Position numbers and translations under genes: made by a program. Below, one piece after another: positions 25,649 through 34,010 of a stretch of DNA of 64,000 bases. Origin of the DNA: Acidobacteriaceae bacterium. Its GTDB lineage: Bacteria > Acidobacteriota > Terriglobia > Terriglobales > Acidobacteriaceae. The stretch covers positions 62,001 to 126,000 of the forward strand of contig CAHJWI010000005.1 in the NCBI GenBank assembly GCA_903642225.1, read 5' to 3'. Below the pieces are notes generated by a model. The model did not search any database and was not told the origin of the DNA. It worked only from the letters and a program-made list of their open reading frames with translations. Numbering within the stretch: the first letter of the stretch is position 1; every line of letters starts with the position of its first letter.

Positions 25649-27154
25649 ATGGGTAAGCAGGGTGTGCAGCAAAGGTTGACCGGCCTGGCATTTGCCGCCG
25701 TCGTCACAGCAGGAACGATGTCCACGGCAGCTTTTGCGCAGAAGACTGCGATCAGCGATGCGCAGGTAGAGGCGAACGTGATCAAAGCGCTAGCGGCGGA
25801 CGCTTCGCTTGCAAGCCAGCCGATCCAGAGCTCCACCGCATTTGGCGTGGTCACGCTGACAGGTGCGGTGCAGAACAATGCCGCACGCGACCGAGCGGAA
25901 CAGATTGCCTCGCGTACGGAAGGCGTGAAGAAGGTCGTCGATCAGCTTTCAGTCGGTGCCGGTGCCGTGCAGTCGGCGTCCGCACCCGCACCGCAGCAGG
26001 GCGGTGATCAGCCGGTTGCACGAAGTCAGCCTGATTATGACCCTGCGTCGGTGAATGTGCTGCCGGAAGGTGGTGCCGACGGCATGAACAGGAATCAGCA
26101 GCCCATGGCACAGACAAATCAGCAAGCGTACCCGCTTCCGGGGCAGGGCGACGGAGCTGTAGGCAACCAGCCCAGCGGCTACCAACAGCAGCAAGGCAGC
26201 TATAACAATCAGCAGGGTCAGTACTCGCAACAGAATGCCAACAACCAGCAGGGGCAGTACTCACAGCAGGGCGGGTACAACACTCAGCAGAATCCCCAGC
26301 AAGGCGGGTCTGACCAGCAGGGCCAATATCCGCAGCAGCAAGGCGGCTATAACCAGCAGGGTCAGTATGCGCAAGGTGGTGCCCAGCCGGCGCCACGTAT
26401 GTATCGGCGGGACTGGGAGCGTCAGCAGGCGTTGAATAACGGCAGTGCGCGGGGGCAGTACCAAGGCCAGTATCAGGGGCAGTACCAAGGCCAGTTTCAG
26501 GGGCAGCCTGGTGGGCAGCCCGTTATAGTTCCCGCTGGGGTGGTTCTGCCTGTTCGCATTACGCGTTGGGTGGACAGCCAAGATGCCCAGCCGGGGTCGC
26601 AGTTCACGGCCCTTGTCAATACCGACATCCTTGCCGGTGGTGCCATTGCTATTCCACGTGGCGCGGAAGTGCAGGGGACTGTCGTCGAGGCAAAAGGTGC
26701 CGGTGTTCTGAAAGGCCGCGGCGAGCTTGTGCTGCAGCTGAATACGCTGACGTTGGGAGGCCGTCAAATACCGCTGGTCAGTGACACGTTCGATGTTAAG
26801 GGCCACGACAAGACTGCGCGATCTGTGAACTCGACCATTATTGGCGGAGCCGTTGGAGCGCTGTTCGGCGCTGCCGTCGGTGGTGGTACAGGCGCGGCGA
26901 TTGGTGCCGGTGTGGGCGGAGCGGCGGGTCTGGGAACCTCGGCTGCATCGCGTTCAGGCAACGTCGACATACCTGCCGAGGCGCTGCTGCAGTTCCGTCT
27001 GAGTGCGCCGTTACCCGTAGTGACGGTGTCAGAGGCCGAGATGCAGCGTTTGGGTAATTTTGCGGGCTCTCAGGGTGCACGTCGTCCGGCACCCGCGTAT
27101 GGCTATGGCTATCCGGCACCGCCTTCGCCCTATTCCTACGGTCGCCCGTACTAG
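25649..27154 (+). CDS. Secreted BON-domain protein with Gln-rich repeats and a glycine-zipper region
   Basis: 501 aa. A signal peptide (FAAVVTAGTMSTAAFAQ) is followed by a BON domain at residues 39-101, a phospholipid/envelope-binding fold. Residues 115-300 are extremely rich in Gln, Tyr, Gly and Asn with repeats such as NQQGQYSQQ and GQYQGQYQGQ. The last 200 residues contain a beta-rich part (PVRITRWVDSQDAQPGSQF, similar to the conjugation/TrbI-like barrel seen in many acidobacterial envelope proteins) and a Gly/Ala stretch, GGAVGALFGAAVGGGTGAA, that looks like a glycine zipper. It is probably a surface or envelope-stability protein. The Gln-rich part is low complexity, so its function is unknown. 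Confidence 0.8.
   Translation: MGKQGVQQRLTGLAFAAVVTAGTMSTAAFAQKTAISDAQVEANVIKALAADASLASQPIQSSTAFGVVTLTGAVQNNAARDRAEQIASRTEGVKKVVDQLSVGAGAVQSASAPAPQQGGDQPVARSQPDYDPASVNVLPEGGADGMNRNQQPMAQTNQQAYPLPGQGDGAVGNQPSGYQQQQGSYNNQQGQYSQQNANNQQGQYSQQGGYNTQQNPQQGGSDQQGQYPQQQGGYNQQGQYAQGGAQPAPRMYRRDWERQQALNNGSARGQYQGQYQGQYQGQFQGQPGGQPVIVPAGVVLPVRITRWVDSQDAQPGSQFTALVNTDILAGGAIAIPRGAEVQGTVVEAKGAGVLKGRGELVLQLNTLTLGGRQIPLVSDTFDVKGHDKTARSVNSTIIGGAVGALFGAAVGGGTGAAIGAGVGGAAGLGTSAASRSGNVDIPAEALLQFRLSAPLPVVTVSEAEMQRLGNFAGSQGARRPAPAYGYGYPAPPSPYSYGRPY
26452..26506 (+). repeat. 24-bp tandem repeat within the Gln-rich coding region
   Basis: Two consecutive 24-base units (26452-26475 and 26476-26499) differ at one base and are followed by a partial third. 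Each encodes GQYQGQ(Y/F)Q, so the repeat preserves frame and may vary in copy number between strains. Confidence 0.85.
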
Positions 27155-27259
27155 AGCTACCAGCGAGCAGGTGCACTTCGTTTGACGTGACCAATCGCCC
27201 CCGTTGTCAGGGGGCAAATTGCCTGCAGGACTGTTGCCGAACGTGCATCCAATGGGTCG

Positions 27260-28393
27260 ATGACCACGCAGACCACGCAGACCTCGCACCATGCTTCCCA
27301 TGCACACCGCTCTGAACCAGAGCTTCTCGACGTTCATGTTGACCCCAGGGATTCCGCCAAGGCCGCGGGCCTGCGTTATGTGACCGATGCAAAGCCGGGC
27401 ATCACCCGTGAAAAGACGGGCGACACCGTTCGATTTCGTAAGCCGGACGGCTCCCTTGTGAAGGATGAAGACACGCTCGGGCGTATCAAAGCGCTGGTGA
27501 TTCCGCCGGCGTGGTCGAAGGTCTGGATTTCAACACATAGCAATGGCCACCTGCAGGCAACCGGTCGGGATGCTCGCGGCCGCAAGCAGAGTCGTTATCA
27601 CCCGAAGTGGCGCGAAGTTCGCGATGAAAATAAATACGAGCGCATGACCCACTTTGCCGATGCACTTCCCTTGATCCGCGAGCGCATCAAGCAGGACCTG
27701 GCGCTGCATGGTCTACCCCGGCCAAAGGTGCTGGCCACGATTATTTCGCTGATGGAGACCACGCACATTCGGGTTGGCAACCAAGAATACGCCAAGGAGA
27801 ACCACAGCTACGGCCTGACCACGATGGAGCACGAGCATGTTGCGGTGCATGGCTCAGAGATCAAGTTCCACTTTCAGGGGAAAAGCCGTGTGGAGCACAC
27901 AATCTCGCTGCACGACAAGAAGCTTGCGCGCATCATTCGCCAGTGTGAGGAACTGCCTGGCCACGAGCTGTTCCAGTTTCTGGACCATGATGGCAACCAT
28001 CACGTGATCGATTCGCAAGATGTGAATGACTACCTGCGCGAGATCACCGGCCAGCACTTTACGGCCAAAGATTTTCGCACCTGGGCCGGCACCGTTCTTG
28101 CGGCGCAACTGCTGCAGGGCTTCGATGCGTTTACCTCTGCCACCCAGGCGAAGAAGAACATCGTCGCTGCCATTAAGGAGGTTGCTTCGCAGCTTGGCAA
28201 TACGCCTTCCGTGTGCCGTAAATGCTATGTGCATCCGGCGGTTCTTGAGGCGTACATGGGCGGCATGTCGACCCGTGAGGCCAAGCATGAAATCGACAAG
28301 GAAATCGCCAAGCACGAGCATGCACTGCATGACGAGGAGCGATCTTTGATGAACCTGCTGCAGCAGCGGCTGATCCTTGAGGCTGCCAGCTAA
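27260..28393 (+). CDS. DNA topoisomerase IB (poxvirus/eukaryote-like)
   Basis: 377 aa. It relaxes supercoils by cutting one strand through a 3'-phosphotyrosine. The bacterial TopIB N-domain (GLRYVTDAKPGITREK) is followed by the catalytic core with Arg171 in THIRVGNQEYAKEN, Lys208 in FQGKSRVEH, Arg273 in DFRTWAGT and the catalytic Tyr323 in CRKCYVHPAVLEAY. All catalytic positions are intact. The first 20 residues are His/Thr-rich. Such enzymes occur sporadically in soil bacteria, often beside DNA-repair genes; here the neighbours are unrelated. Confidence 0.93.
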   Translation: MTTQTTQTSHHASHAHRSEPELLDVHVDPRDSAKAAGLRYVTDAKPGITREKTGDTVRFRKPDGSLVKDEDTLGRIKALVIPPAWSKVWISTHSNGHLQATGRDARGRKQSRYHPKWREVRDENKYERMTHFADALPLIRERIKQDLALHGLPRPKVLATIISLMETTHIRVGNQEYAKENHSYGLTTMEHEHVAVHGSEIKFHFQGKSRVEHTISLHDKKLARIIRQCEELPGHELFQFLDHDGNHHVIDSQDVNDYLREITGQHFTAKDFRTWAGTVLAAQLLQGFDAFTSATQAKKNIVAAIKEVASQLGNTPSVCRKCYVHPAVLEAYMGGMSTREAKHEIDKEIAKHEHALHDEERSLMNLLQQRLILEAAS

Positions 28394-28432
28394 AGTCGAG
28401 GTCCGCCCGAAAACCTCGGCTCAGTACACACG

Positions 28433-28762
28433 TTAGAACTTATGGAACATAAAGAATGCACCGGCGCTCAGGCAACCGAATGAGACGAAGTGATTCCAAT
28501 GCAGACGTTCGCCGAAGTAGAAGACGCTGAACACACCGAACACTGTCAACGTAATTACTTCCTGCATGACCTTGAGCTGATCCGGTGAGAACGTTCGGCT
28601 GCCGATGCGGTTAGCCGGGACCTGCAAGCAGTACTCAAAGAAGGCAATCGACCAACTGACCAGGATCACCTTCCACAGCGGGACGTCTCTGTATTTGAGG
28701 TGCCCATACCATGCGAACGTCATAAAGATGTTCGATCCAATCAGCAATAACACTGTCCACAT
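28433..28762 (-). CDS. DUF486 / DMT-type small membrane protein
   Basis: 109 aa with four hydrophobic segments (for example MWTVLLLIGSNIFMTFAWYG and FVSFGCLSAGAFFMF), the size of small DMT-superfamily transporters. The YGHLKYRDVPLWK and EYCLQVPANRIG segments are characteristic of the DUF486 family. Transport substrate is unknown. It converges on the topoisomerase gene with a 39-base gap. Confidence 0.85.
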   Translation of the reverse strand: MWTVLLLIGSNIFMTFAWYGHLKYRDVPLWKVILVSWSIAFFEYCLQVPANRIGSRTFSPDQLKVMQEVITLTVFGVFSVFYFGERLHWNHFVSFGCLSAGAFFMFHKF

Positions 28763-28940
28763 GCGTCGTTTGATGCTGCATCTCGGGTACGGTCAGGTGC
28801 GCCTCATTCTTTGCGTGTCCTCTATACTTAGTGCAGCGTCACGCGACGGAGTGGAGGCCCCCTGGGCGGCTTCGTCTGCACCGGTGTAACTCTTCACCGG
28901 ACGCACCTATCTTCGAAGGGCACAAGTCCAACCACCACTC

Positions 28941-30923
28941 ATGATTCGTTTCCTGCAAAGTGAAAACCCATTTACCAAGGCTATTATTGCGACCGGCATC
29001 GGCGTCGCAATCCTGGCTATGGTCGTCTCGTTCGTTCCCGGCATCTACGACGGTTTAGCGGGTACACCCCAAGGTGTGTACGCCGTTGTTCACCAGCGCA
29101 CGCTGTGGGGAAAGGTGTTTGGCGAGAACACGTCCATCCAATCCACCGAGGTGAATGGCCTGGCCAGTAGTCTGGCTCAGCGCCAGGGCTACCCGGCGCA
29201 GCTGGCGCAGTTTATGGCACCGCAGGCGCAGCAGATATTGTTGGCAGGCGCGATTGAGGAGCAGGAGGCGCAGCGACTTGGGTTAACTGCTACCGACGCC
29301 GACGTGAAGTACGAACTGCAGCATGGCCAGCTTGGGCAGTTGTTTTTTCCGGGCGGCCAGTTTATCGGGCGGGACAAGTACCTGGACTTTGTGCAGAAGC
29401 AGATTGGCTATGACACGATCGAGCAGTTTGAGAATAAAATGCGCGATCAGCTGACGCAGCGCCGGCTGGTCGAGTTCGTGACCGCCGATGCCAATGTCGG
29501 CGACAATGCCGTCCGCGAGCAGCTTCGTCAGCAGGGAATCAAGGTGAAGTTCGACTATGCCGTGATCAGCTCGGCGGATGTCAGCAACGCGATCAATCCT
29601 ATCGACAGCGACCTGCAGGCCTACTTCAACAGGAACAAGGCGAAGTACGCCACTGCCGTCGCGGAAACCCGCAAGATTGAATACGTGACGCTTGACGCAG
29701 CCAGCCTGCCCGGGGGTAAGCCGCAGGTGTCGGATGCCGATCTGCAGGCGTACTACAACGCTCATAAGGCCGACTATCACGTCGATCAGCAGGTCAAAAT
29801 TCGCCACATCCTGATCAAGAGTGCACAGGGTGCCGATGCAAAAACCGACGTCGCAGCCAAGGCGAAGGCCCAGGCTTTGCACGACCAGATCGTGAAGGGC
29901 AGTGATTTTGCGGCGCTGGCCAAAGCAAACTCTGACGATCCCGGCTCAAAGGATTCCGGTGGTGAGCTTGGCTACGTGAAGGCAAACGGCCAGATGGTTA
30001 AGCCGTTCCAGGATGCCGCGATGGGTCTGAAAGCGGGCGAGACGTCCGACCTTGTTCGCACGAATTTTGGCTGGCATATTCTGCAGGCCGAGGCCCGCGA
30101 CGAGGCCCACGACAAGCCACTTGCGGAGGTTGCGCCGGAGATCCGTCCGATCCTGGAGCAGCAGAAGTCGGCTGCAGCGCTCACCGGCTTTGCCCAATCG
30201 TTGACTGCCGAAGCAGGCAAGGCCGGACTAACGCAGGCCGCAGCCGCACACAACCTGCACGTTGTTACGACGGATAGCATTACGTCAGCTGGACCGATTG
30301 CCGGTCTGCCGGAGGGTGCACAGGTTCTGCAGGCTGCCTTCGCCCAGAAGCAGGGCGCGGCACCTGCCATGGCACAGGCTGGAGCGGGGCAGGATTTAAT
30401 CTTTCAGGCCATAGACGTGGTACCCGCTCATGCGCCGGCGTTTGCCGATTGGAAGTCTCACGTGCTGGAGGACTATCGCGCCGAGCAGGCTCCGCAACTG
30501 CTGCAAGGACGCCTGACCAAATTGGCCGAGCTTGCAAAGCAGACGGGTAACCTTCGCACCGCTGCCAGCCAGCTGAACATTCCCATCCTGACCTCTGACC
30601 TTGTCGGTCGCGACGCCAACGTGCCGCAGGTTGGTGTCATGTCCGGTCCCGCGTCGGCTGTCTTCGATCTGCCGAAGAGTGGCATTACCGGCGGCCTCAA
30701 CAGCGGCCAATCCGGTGCCGTTCTGCAGGTGCTCGACAAACAGGAACCTGGTCCAGAGGAGATCGCCAAGGGTTTTGCCGCGCTCCGTGACCAGCTCGTC
30801 GAGAAGAAGAAGGCCGAGCTCTTCGGCGTGTATATGGGCAATTTGCTCGATCAGTACAAGCAGAAGGGCATCATCCGTGTGTATGAAAAGCCCAAGACGC
30901 CGGGCCTGCCAGTCGGTCTGTAA
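28941..30923 (+). CDS. PpiD/SurA-like peptidyl-prolyl isomerase chaperone
   Basis: 660 aa. An N-terminal anchor helix (AIIATGIGVAILAMVVSF, residues 14-31) places it in the inner membrane with the rest in the periplasm. A SurA-N-like helical domain spans roughly residues 60-250. A parvulin (PPIC) domain begins at VKIRHILIK (residue 285) and continues through FAALAKANSDDPGSKDSGGE to NFGWHILQAEAR. A degenerate C-terminal region follows. It resembles PpiD, which assists folding of secreted and outer membrane proteins. Transcription ends at the hairpin just downstream. Confidence 0.9.
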   Translation: MIRFLQSENPFTKAIIATGIGVAILAMVVSFVPGIYDGLAGTPQGVYAVVHQRTLWGKVFGENTSIQSTEVNGLASSLAQRQGYPAQLAQFMAPQAQQILLAGAIEEQEAQRLGLTATDADVKYELQHGQLGQLFFPGGQFIGRDKYLDFVQKQIGYDTIEQFENKMRDQLTQRRLVEFVTADANVGDNAVREQLRQQGIKVKFDYAVISSADVSNAINPIDSDLQAYFNRNKAKYATAVAETRKIEYVTLDAASLPGGKPQVSDADLQAYYNAHKADYHVDQQVKIRHILIKSAQGADAKTDVAAKAKAQALHDQIVKGSDFAALAKANSDDPGSKDSGGELGYVKANGQMVKPFQDAAMGLKAGETSDLVRTNFGWHILQAEARDEAHDKPLAEVAPEIRPILEQQKSAAALTGFAQSLTAEAGKAGLTQAAAAHNLHVVTTDSITSAGPIAGLPEGAQVLQAAFAQKQGAAPAMAQAGAGQDLIFQAIDVVPAHAPAFADWKSHVLEDYRAEQAPQLLQGRLTKLAELAKQTGNLRTAASQLNIPILTSDLVGRDANVPQVGVMSGPASAVFDLPKSGITGGLNSGQSGAVLQVLDKQEPGPEEIAKGFAALRDQLVEKKKAELFGVYMGNLLDQYKQKGIIRVYEKPKTPGLPVGL

Positions 30924-30944
30924 ACCGGACAGCTTGATTGCTGC

Positions 30945-30970
30945 AAGGGCCGGGGATGCTCCCGGCCCTT
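30945..30970. terminator. Bidirectional hairpin terminator
   Basis: A perfect 10-bp stem (AAGGGCCGGG / CCCGGCCCTT) with a 6-base loop sits between the convergent PpiD-like and DUF4019 genes. It is followed by GTCTTTG on the plus strand, a weak U-tract. Confidence 0.8.
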
Positions 30971-30977
30971 GTCTTTG

Positions 30978-31400
30978 CTATCGGATGAAGTATCCCGAGA
31001 CATGCCAGGTTCCGTCGTCGGACTGTGAGGCGACTACGGTTTCGACACCGTCTGACTTGTGTGCAAAGTTCGTCGTGTACCGCGACACGACGTAGTGGCC
31101 GTCGGGCGCTCCTGGCAGATGCTCCGTCGCCTGCGAGTCCTTGAGCGTGCGTCTTTCCACTATGCCGAGCGGATCACGCGCACCTGCCATCGCCTTCGCG
31201 AACTGCGGCTCTGTCAATGCGTTTTGCATCACTGGCGCCGATGTTTTCCATGCACCGTCATACTGCGCCGCATCCATCAGCGCCAGCCAATGCTCATCCG
31301 CTACGGTTGCTGCGCTTTGCCCGACGGCAGCCTGGCTCAGCGTGCACACAGGCAGCAGTGCAAGAACGGTTAATAGTACAAGGGCGGCGGTACTCTTCAT
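30978..31400 (-). CDS. DUF4019 secreted protein
   Basis: 140 aa from ATG 31400, which has AAGGAG seven bases upstream; the longer frame beyond it would overlap malQ. A signal peptide (MKSTAALVLLTVLALLP...) is followed by a domain containing DEHWLALMDAAQYDGAWKTS, DPLGIVERRTLKDSQ and YVVSRYTTNFAHKSDGVETV, the layout of DUF4019, an NTF2-like fold found in secreted bacterial proteins. No catalytic residues are known. It is divergent from malQ with about 110 bases between the start codons. Confidence 0.82.
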   Translation of the reverse strand: MKSTAALVLLTVLALLPVCTLSQAAVGQSAATVADEHWLALMDAAQYDGAWKTSAPVMQNALTEPQFAKAMAGARDPLGIVERRTLKDSQATEHLPGAPDGHYVVSRYTTNFAHKSDGVETVVASQSDDGTWHVSGYFIR

Positions 31401-31510
31401 GGCAGCTCCTTTACAGGCGATCAGCTTACGCACTGCGCTGCTGCGGTTCAAGTCTTTCCACATGGCTGCGGGTTGCGTCGGGCTGTCTTTCAGCGTCTCA
31501 CTCACCACAT

Positions 31511-33106
31511 ATGATCTCCGAACGTCTCTCTGGTGTCCTGCTTCATGTAACCTCGTTGCCGTCGTACGGCGGCGTTGGTGACTTTGGTCCGGCGGCCTAC
31601 AGCATGGTTGACTGGCTGGTTGCCGCCGAGCAGCGTATCTGGCAGGTGCTGCCGCTGAATCCAACCGGCTATGGCAACTCGCCGTACTCTGCTATTTCCG
31701 CATTCGCGGGCAGCCCTCTGCTGCTCTCGCTGGAGTTTCTTGTACGCGATGGCTGGCTGCGGGGAGACGAGATTGGTGGTTTGGCGGGCGGGGAAGGCAG
31801 TGTTGACTTTGGCCGTGTTACTGCGGAGAAGCTGCCACTGATTGAGCGTGCCGCCGCGAATTTTCTTATAGGTGCAGGTGGCGAGTTGCGTGAGCGATAT
31901 AAAAGCTTCGTGGCCAAGGAAAGCTGCTGGCTGGTCGACTACACGCGCTACTCCGTGCTGCGCAAGCAGAACGGCTACAAGCACTGGACAGACTGGCCTG
32001 CGGCCCTTGCCAACCATGATGCTGAGGCACTGAGCACCTGGAACGAGCAGCATGCCGAGAGTCTTGCTGTCGAGTCCGCCATTCAGTTCCTGTTTCAGCA
32101 GCAGTGGACGGAGCTTCGTACTTATTGCACACGTAAAGACGTTCGCGTGATGGGCGACATGGCAATCTTCGTTTCGTATGACTCGGCAGATGTCTGGGCC
32201 AACCGCGACCTGTTCGAGCTCGACGAGCACGGGCAGCCCACCGCCGTCAGCGGCGTTCCGCCAGACTATTTTTCCGTGACAGGCCAGCGCTGGGGTAACC
32301 CGCTGTATCGCTGGCGCTTTATGGAGCAGCACGGCTTTGACTGGTGGGTGATGCGCGTCAAGCGCCAACTTGACCTTTATGACCTTCTCCGTCTTGATCA
32401 CTTCCGAGGTTTTGAGGCATATTGGCGCATCGATGCGAAGGAGGAGACCGCGATCAATGGTGAGTGGATTGAGGCTCCCGGTCATGCCTTATTTGATCGG
32501 CTGAAGTCCGCGCTCGGTGGCTCGCTGCCCTTTATTGCTGAGGACCTGGGCGTGATCACGGACAAGGTGGAGAAACTCCGCACAGATTTTGACATGCCGG
32601 GCATGCGGGTGCTGCAGTTCGGTTTTGCGGGCCGCGGTGCGCACCTGCATCTGCCGCACAAGTACGTGCCCAATATGGTTGTGTACACCGGCACCCACGA
32701 CAACAACACAACCCTGGGCTGGTGGCATGATGCACCCGAGCTCGACCGTAACAATCTGCTGACCTATCTTGGGCCTCTGGCGCACGACAATGACGTGGTG
32801 TGGGCGATGATCCGCGCCGCTGAGCGCTCCGTCGCCGCGATTTGTCTCATTCCCATTCAGGACCTGCTGCACCTTGGTTCTGAGGGCCGCATGAATACGC
32901 CCTCAGTGCCTGAGGACAACTGGACGTGGCGGTATGGCCCAGATGCGCTGCACCCTGACATTGCCCTACAGCTTCGCCATGTCACGGAGCAGTGCGACCG
33001 CGACGCCTACGTGCCGGAGCCGATTGAGGAGGCACTTGTGCCGCCTGCGCCTCAGGCGCTTGAGAGTCAGCATGTTGAAGCGAATGCGCCGGTCGTCAAC
33101 GCATAA
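31511..33106 (+). CDS. malQ: 4-alpha-glucanotransferase (amylomaltase, GH77)
   Basis: 531 aa from ATG 31511. It transfers alpha-1,4-glucan segments between chains in maltodextrin and glycogen metabolism. The GH77 opening GVLLHVTSLPSYGGVGDFG is present, and the catalytic triad is Asp296 (nucleophile, LLRLDHFRGFEAYW), Glu344 (acid/base, FIAEDLGVIT) and Asp397 (YTGTHDNNTT). The protein has the compact length of the bacterial type without the extra N-terminal domains of E. coli MalQ, plus a Pro/Ala-rich tail. The upstream in-frame extension to 31217 overlaps the divergent DUF4019 gene and is not coding. Confidence 0.94.
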   Translation: MISERLSGVLLHVTSLPSYGGVGDFGPAAYSMVDWLVAAEQRIWQVLPLNPTGYGNSPYSAISAFAGSPLLLSLEFLVRDGWLRGDEIGGLAGGEGSVDFGRVTAEKLPLIERAAANFLIGAGGELRERYKSFVAKESCWLVDYTRYSVLRKQNGYKHWTDWPAALANHDAEALSTWNEQHAESLAVESAIQFLFQQQWTELRTYCTRKDVRVMGDMAIFVSYDSADVWANRDLFELDEHGQPTAVSGVPPDYFSVTGQRWGNPLYRWRFMEQHGFDWWVMRVKRQLDLYDLLRLDHFRGFEAYWRIDAKEETAINGEWIEAPGHALFDRLKSALGGSLPFIAEDLGVITDKVEKLRTDFDMPGMRVLQFGFAGRGAHLHLPHKYVPNMVVYTGTHDNNTTLGWWHDAPELDRNNLLTYLGPLAHDNDVVWAMIRAAERSVAAICLIPIQDLLHLGSEGRMNTPSVPEDNWTWRYGPDALHPDIALQLRHVTEQCDRDAYVPEPIEEALVPPAPQALESQHVEANAPVVNA

Positions 33107-33146
33107 GTCAATCCGCTACACTTGCAGACAGGAGTCCTTGAAAACG

Positions 33147-33344
33147 ATGCCGCTATCCGGTGAAGCAATCCGTACCATGAACTACGTTGACGACATCTCG
33201 GTGACCCTTCGCCGCATCCTGGCCACCCTTCCCGAGCTCACGCCAGATGAGCGCGACCGTGTCGCAGAGCACATTCGCCAGTCCGACCCCAACTATAGCT
33301 CCGTGCTGTTGGCACTGGAAAAGACCGTCGAAACCGCAGTTTAG
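33147..33344 (+). CDS. Small conserved-looking hypothetical protein
   Basis: 65 aa from ATG 33147 with CAGGAG about 12 bases upstream; ATG 33177 (MNYVDDISVTLRR) is an alternative start. It is acidic and helical (LRRILATLPELTPDERDRVAEHIRQ), soluble and without signal peptide. I do not recognise a family. It lies 40 bases after malQ on the same strand and may be cotranscribed. Confidence 0.6.
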   Translation: MPLSGEAIRTMNYVDDISVTLRRILATLPELTPDERDRVAEHIRQSDPNYSSVLLALEKTVETAV

Positions 33345-33398
33345 CCCAGCTCCAGCTGCGTTAACGTCACGAACACTGGTCACCGGCGATAGGAACTA

Positions 33399-33935
33399 GT
33401 GCAAGAGCAATCTATAAACAGCCCGCTCGTCCTTGCCCTGATCGGTGCTGGGCGCGCGGGTCGTTTTTTAGCGGAGGCCGCTATCCGTGCTGGCCACATG
33501 GTCATTCTGGAAGACGTATTACCTTCAAATCTGCGTACGGCTTTGGACGAGATCGAGACGGCGGGTTACGCCGGCAGACTTCGCCTGGCCGTAACGGTGG
33601 AAGATGCTGTGCGCGACGCAAACCTGGCTATCGACTTTGTTCCGGACGAGCTTGAATCGAAGCTCGAGATTCTGAGCATGATCGATCGTATGGCACCGCC
33701 CAAGACGATCATTTGCACCCCGACTCACGCTTTGAGTCTTAATGATCTGGCCTCGTGCACGTACCGCGCGGATCGTTGTGTTGCGGTCGACCTTGACGGG
33801 GACGACATGCTTACCGCGGTCAGGCTTGTCGCCGGCCTGCAGACTTCCCTCGAGACGATGAGAGTTGCGGGAGCGTTCTGGCACTCCGTGTCGAAGAATG
33901 TCACGTTTCGCACCGATGCGATGGCCCGCCCTTAG
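33399..33935 (+). CDS. NAD-binding domain of 3-hydroxyacyl-CoA dehydrogenase type, lacking the C-terminal domain
   Basis: 178 aa, GTG start. A Rossmann fold of the 3HCDH_N type is evident: LALIGAGRAGRFLAEAAIRAGH (GxGxxG), VEDAVRDANLAIDFVPDELESKL and IICTPTHALSLNDLAS, where normal enzymes read SNTSSL and carry the catalytic region. Full 3-hydroxybutyryl-CoA dehydrogenases are about 280 aa with a helical C-terminal domain holding the dimer and substrate site; that domain is absent and the frame closes at 33935. It could be a truncated paralogue or a stand-alone NAD sensor-like protein. Function is not assignable. Confidence 0.75.
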   Translation: MQEQSINSPLVLALIGAGRAGRFLAEAAIRAGHMVILEDVLPSNLRTALDEIETAGYAGRLRLAVTVEDAVRDANLAIDFVPDELESKLEILSMIDRMAPPKTIICTPTHALSLNDLASCTYRADRCVAVDLDGDDMLTAVRLVAGLQTSLETMRVAGAFWHSVSKNVTFRTDAMARP

Positions 33936-34010
33936 TCGCAGGGCTGGGCTTATGGTCCACACAGGATGGGTTCGCGGCGTAGGGCCACGAAGCCTTATCC
34001 GCTGCAGGCC

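Noticed and set aside
27197-27215. GCCCCC/GGGGGC hairpin between the BON gene and the topoisomerase gene as a terminator
   Set aside because: Only six base pairs with no T-run on either strand; too weak to annotate.
28811-28828. TTGCGT and TATACT upstream of the PpiD-like gene as a promoter
   Set aside because: The TATACT is a good -10, but the spacing to TTGCGT is only six bases, so they cannot form one promoter; no other -35 is convincing.
31217-31510. N-terminal extension of malQ by 98 codons
   Set aside because: Overlaps the divergent DUF4019 gene, and the GH77 fold begins at MISERLSGVLLH from ATG 31511.
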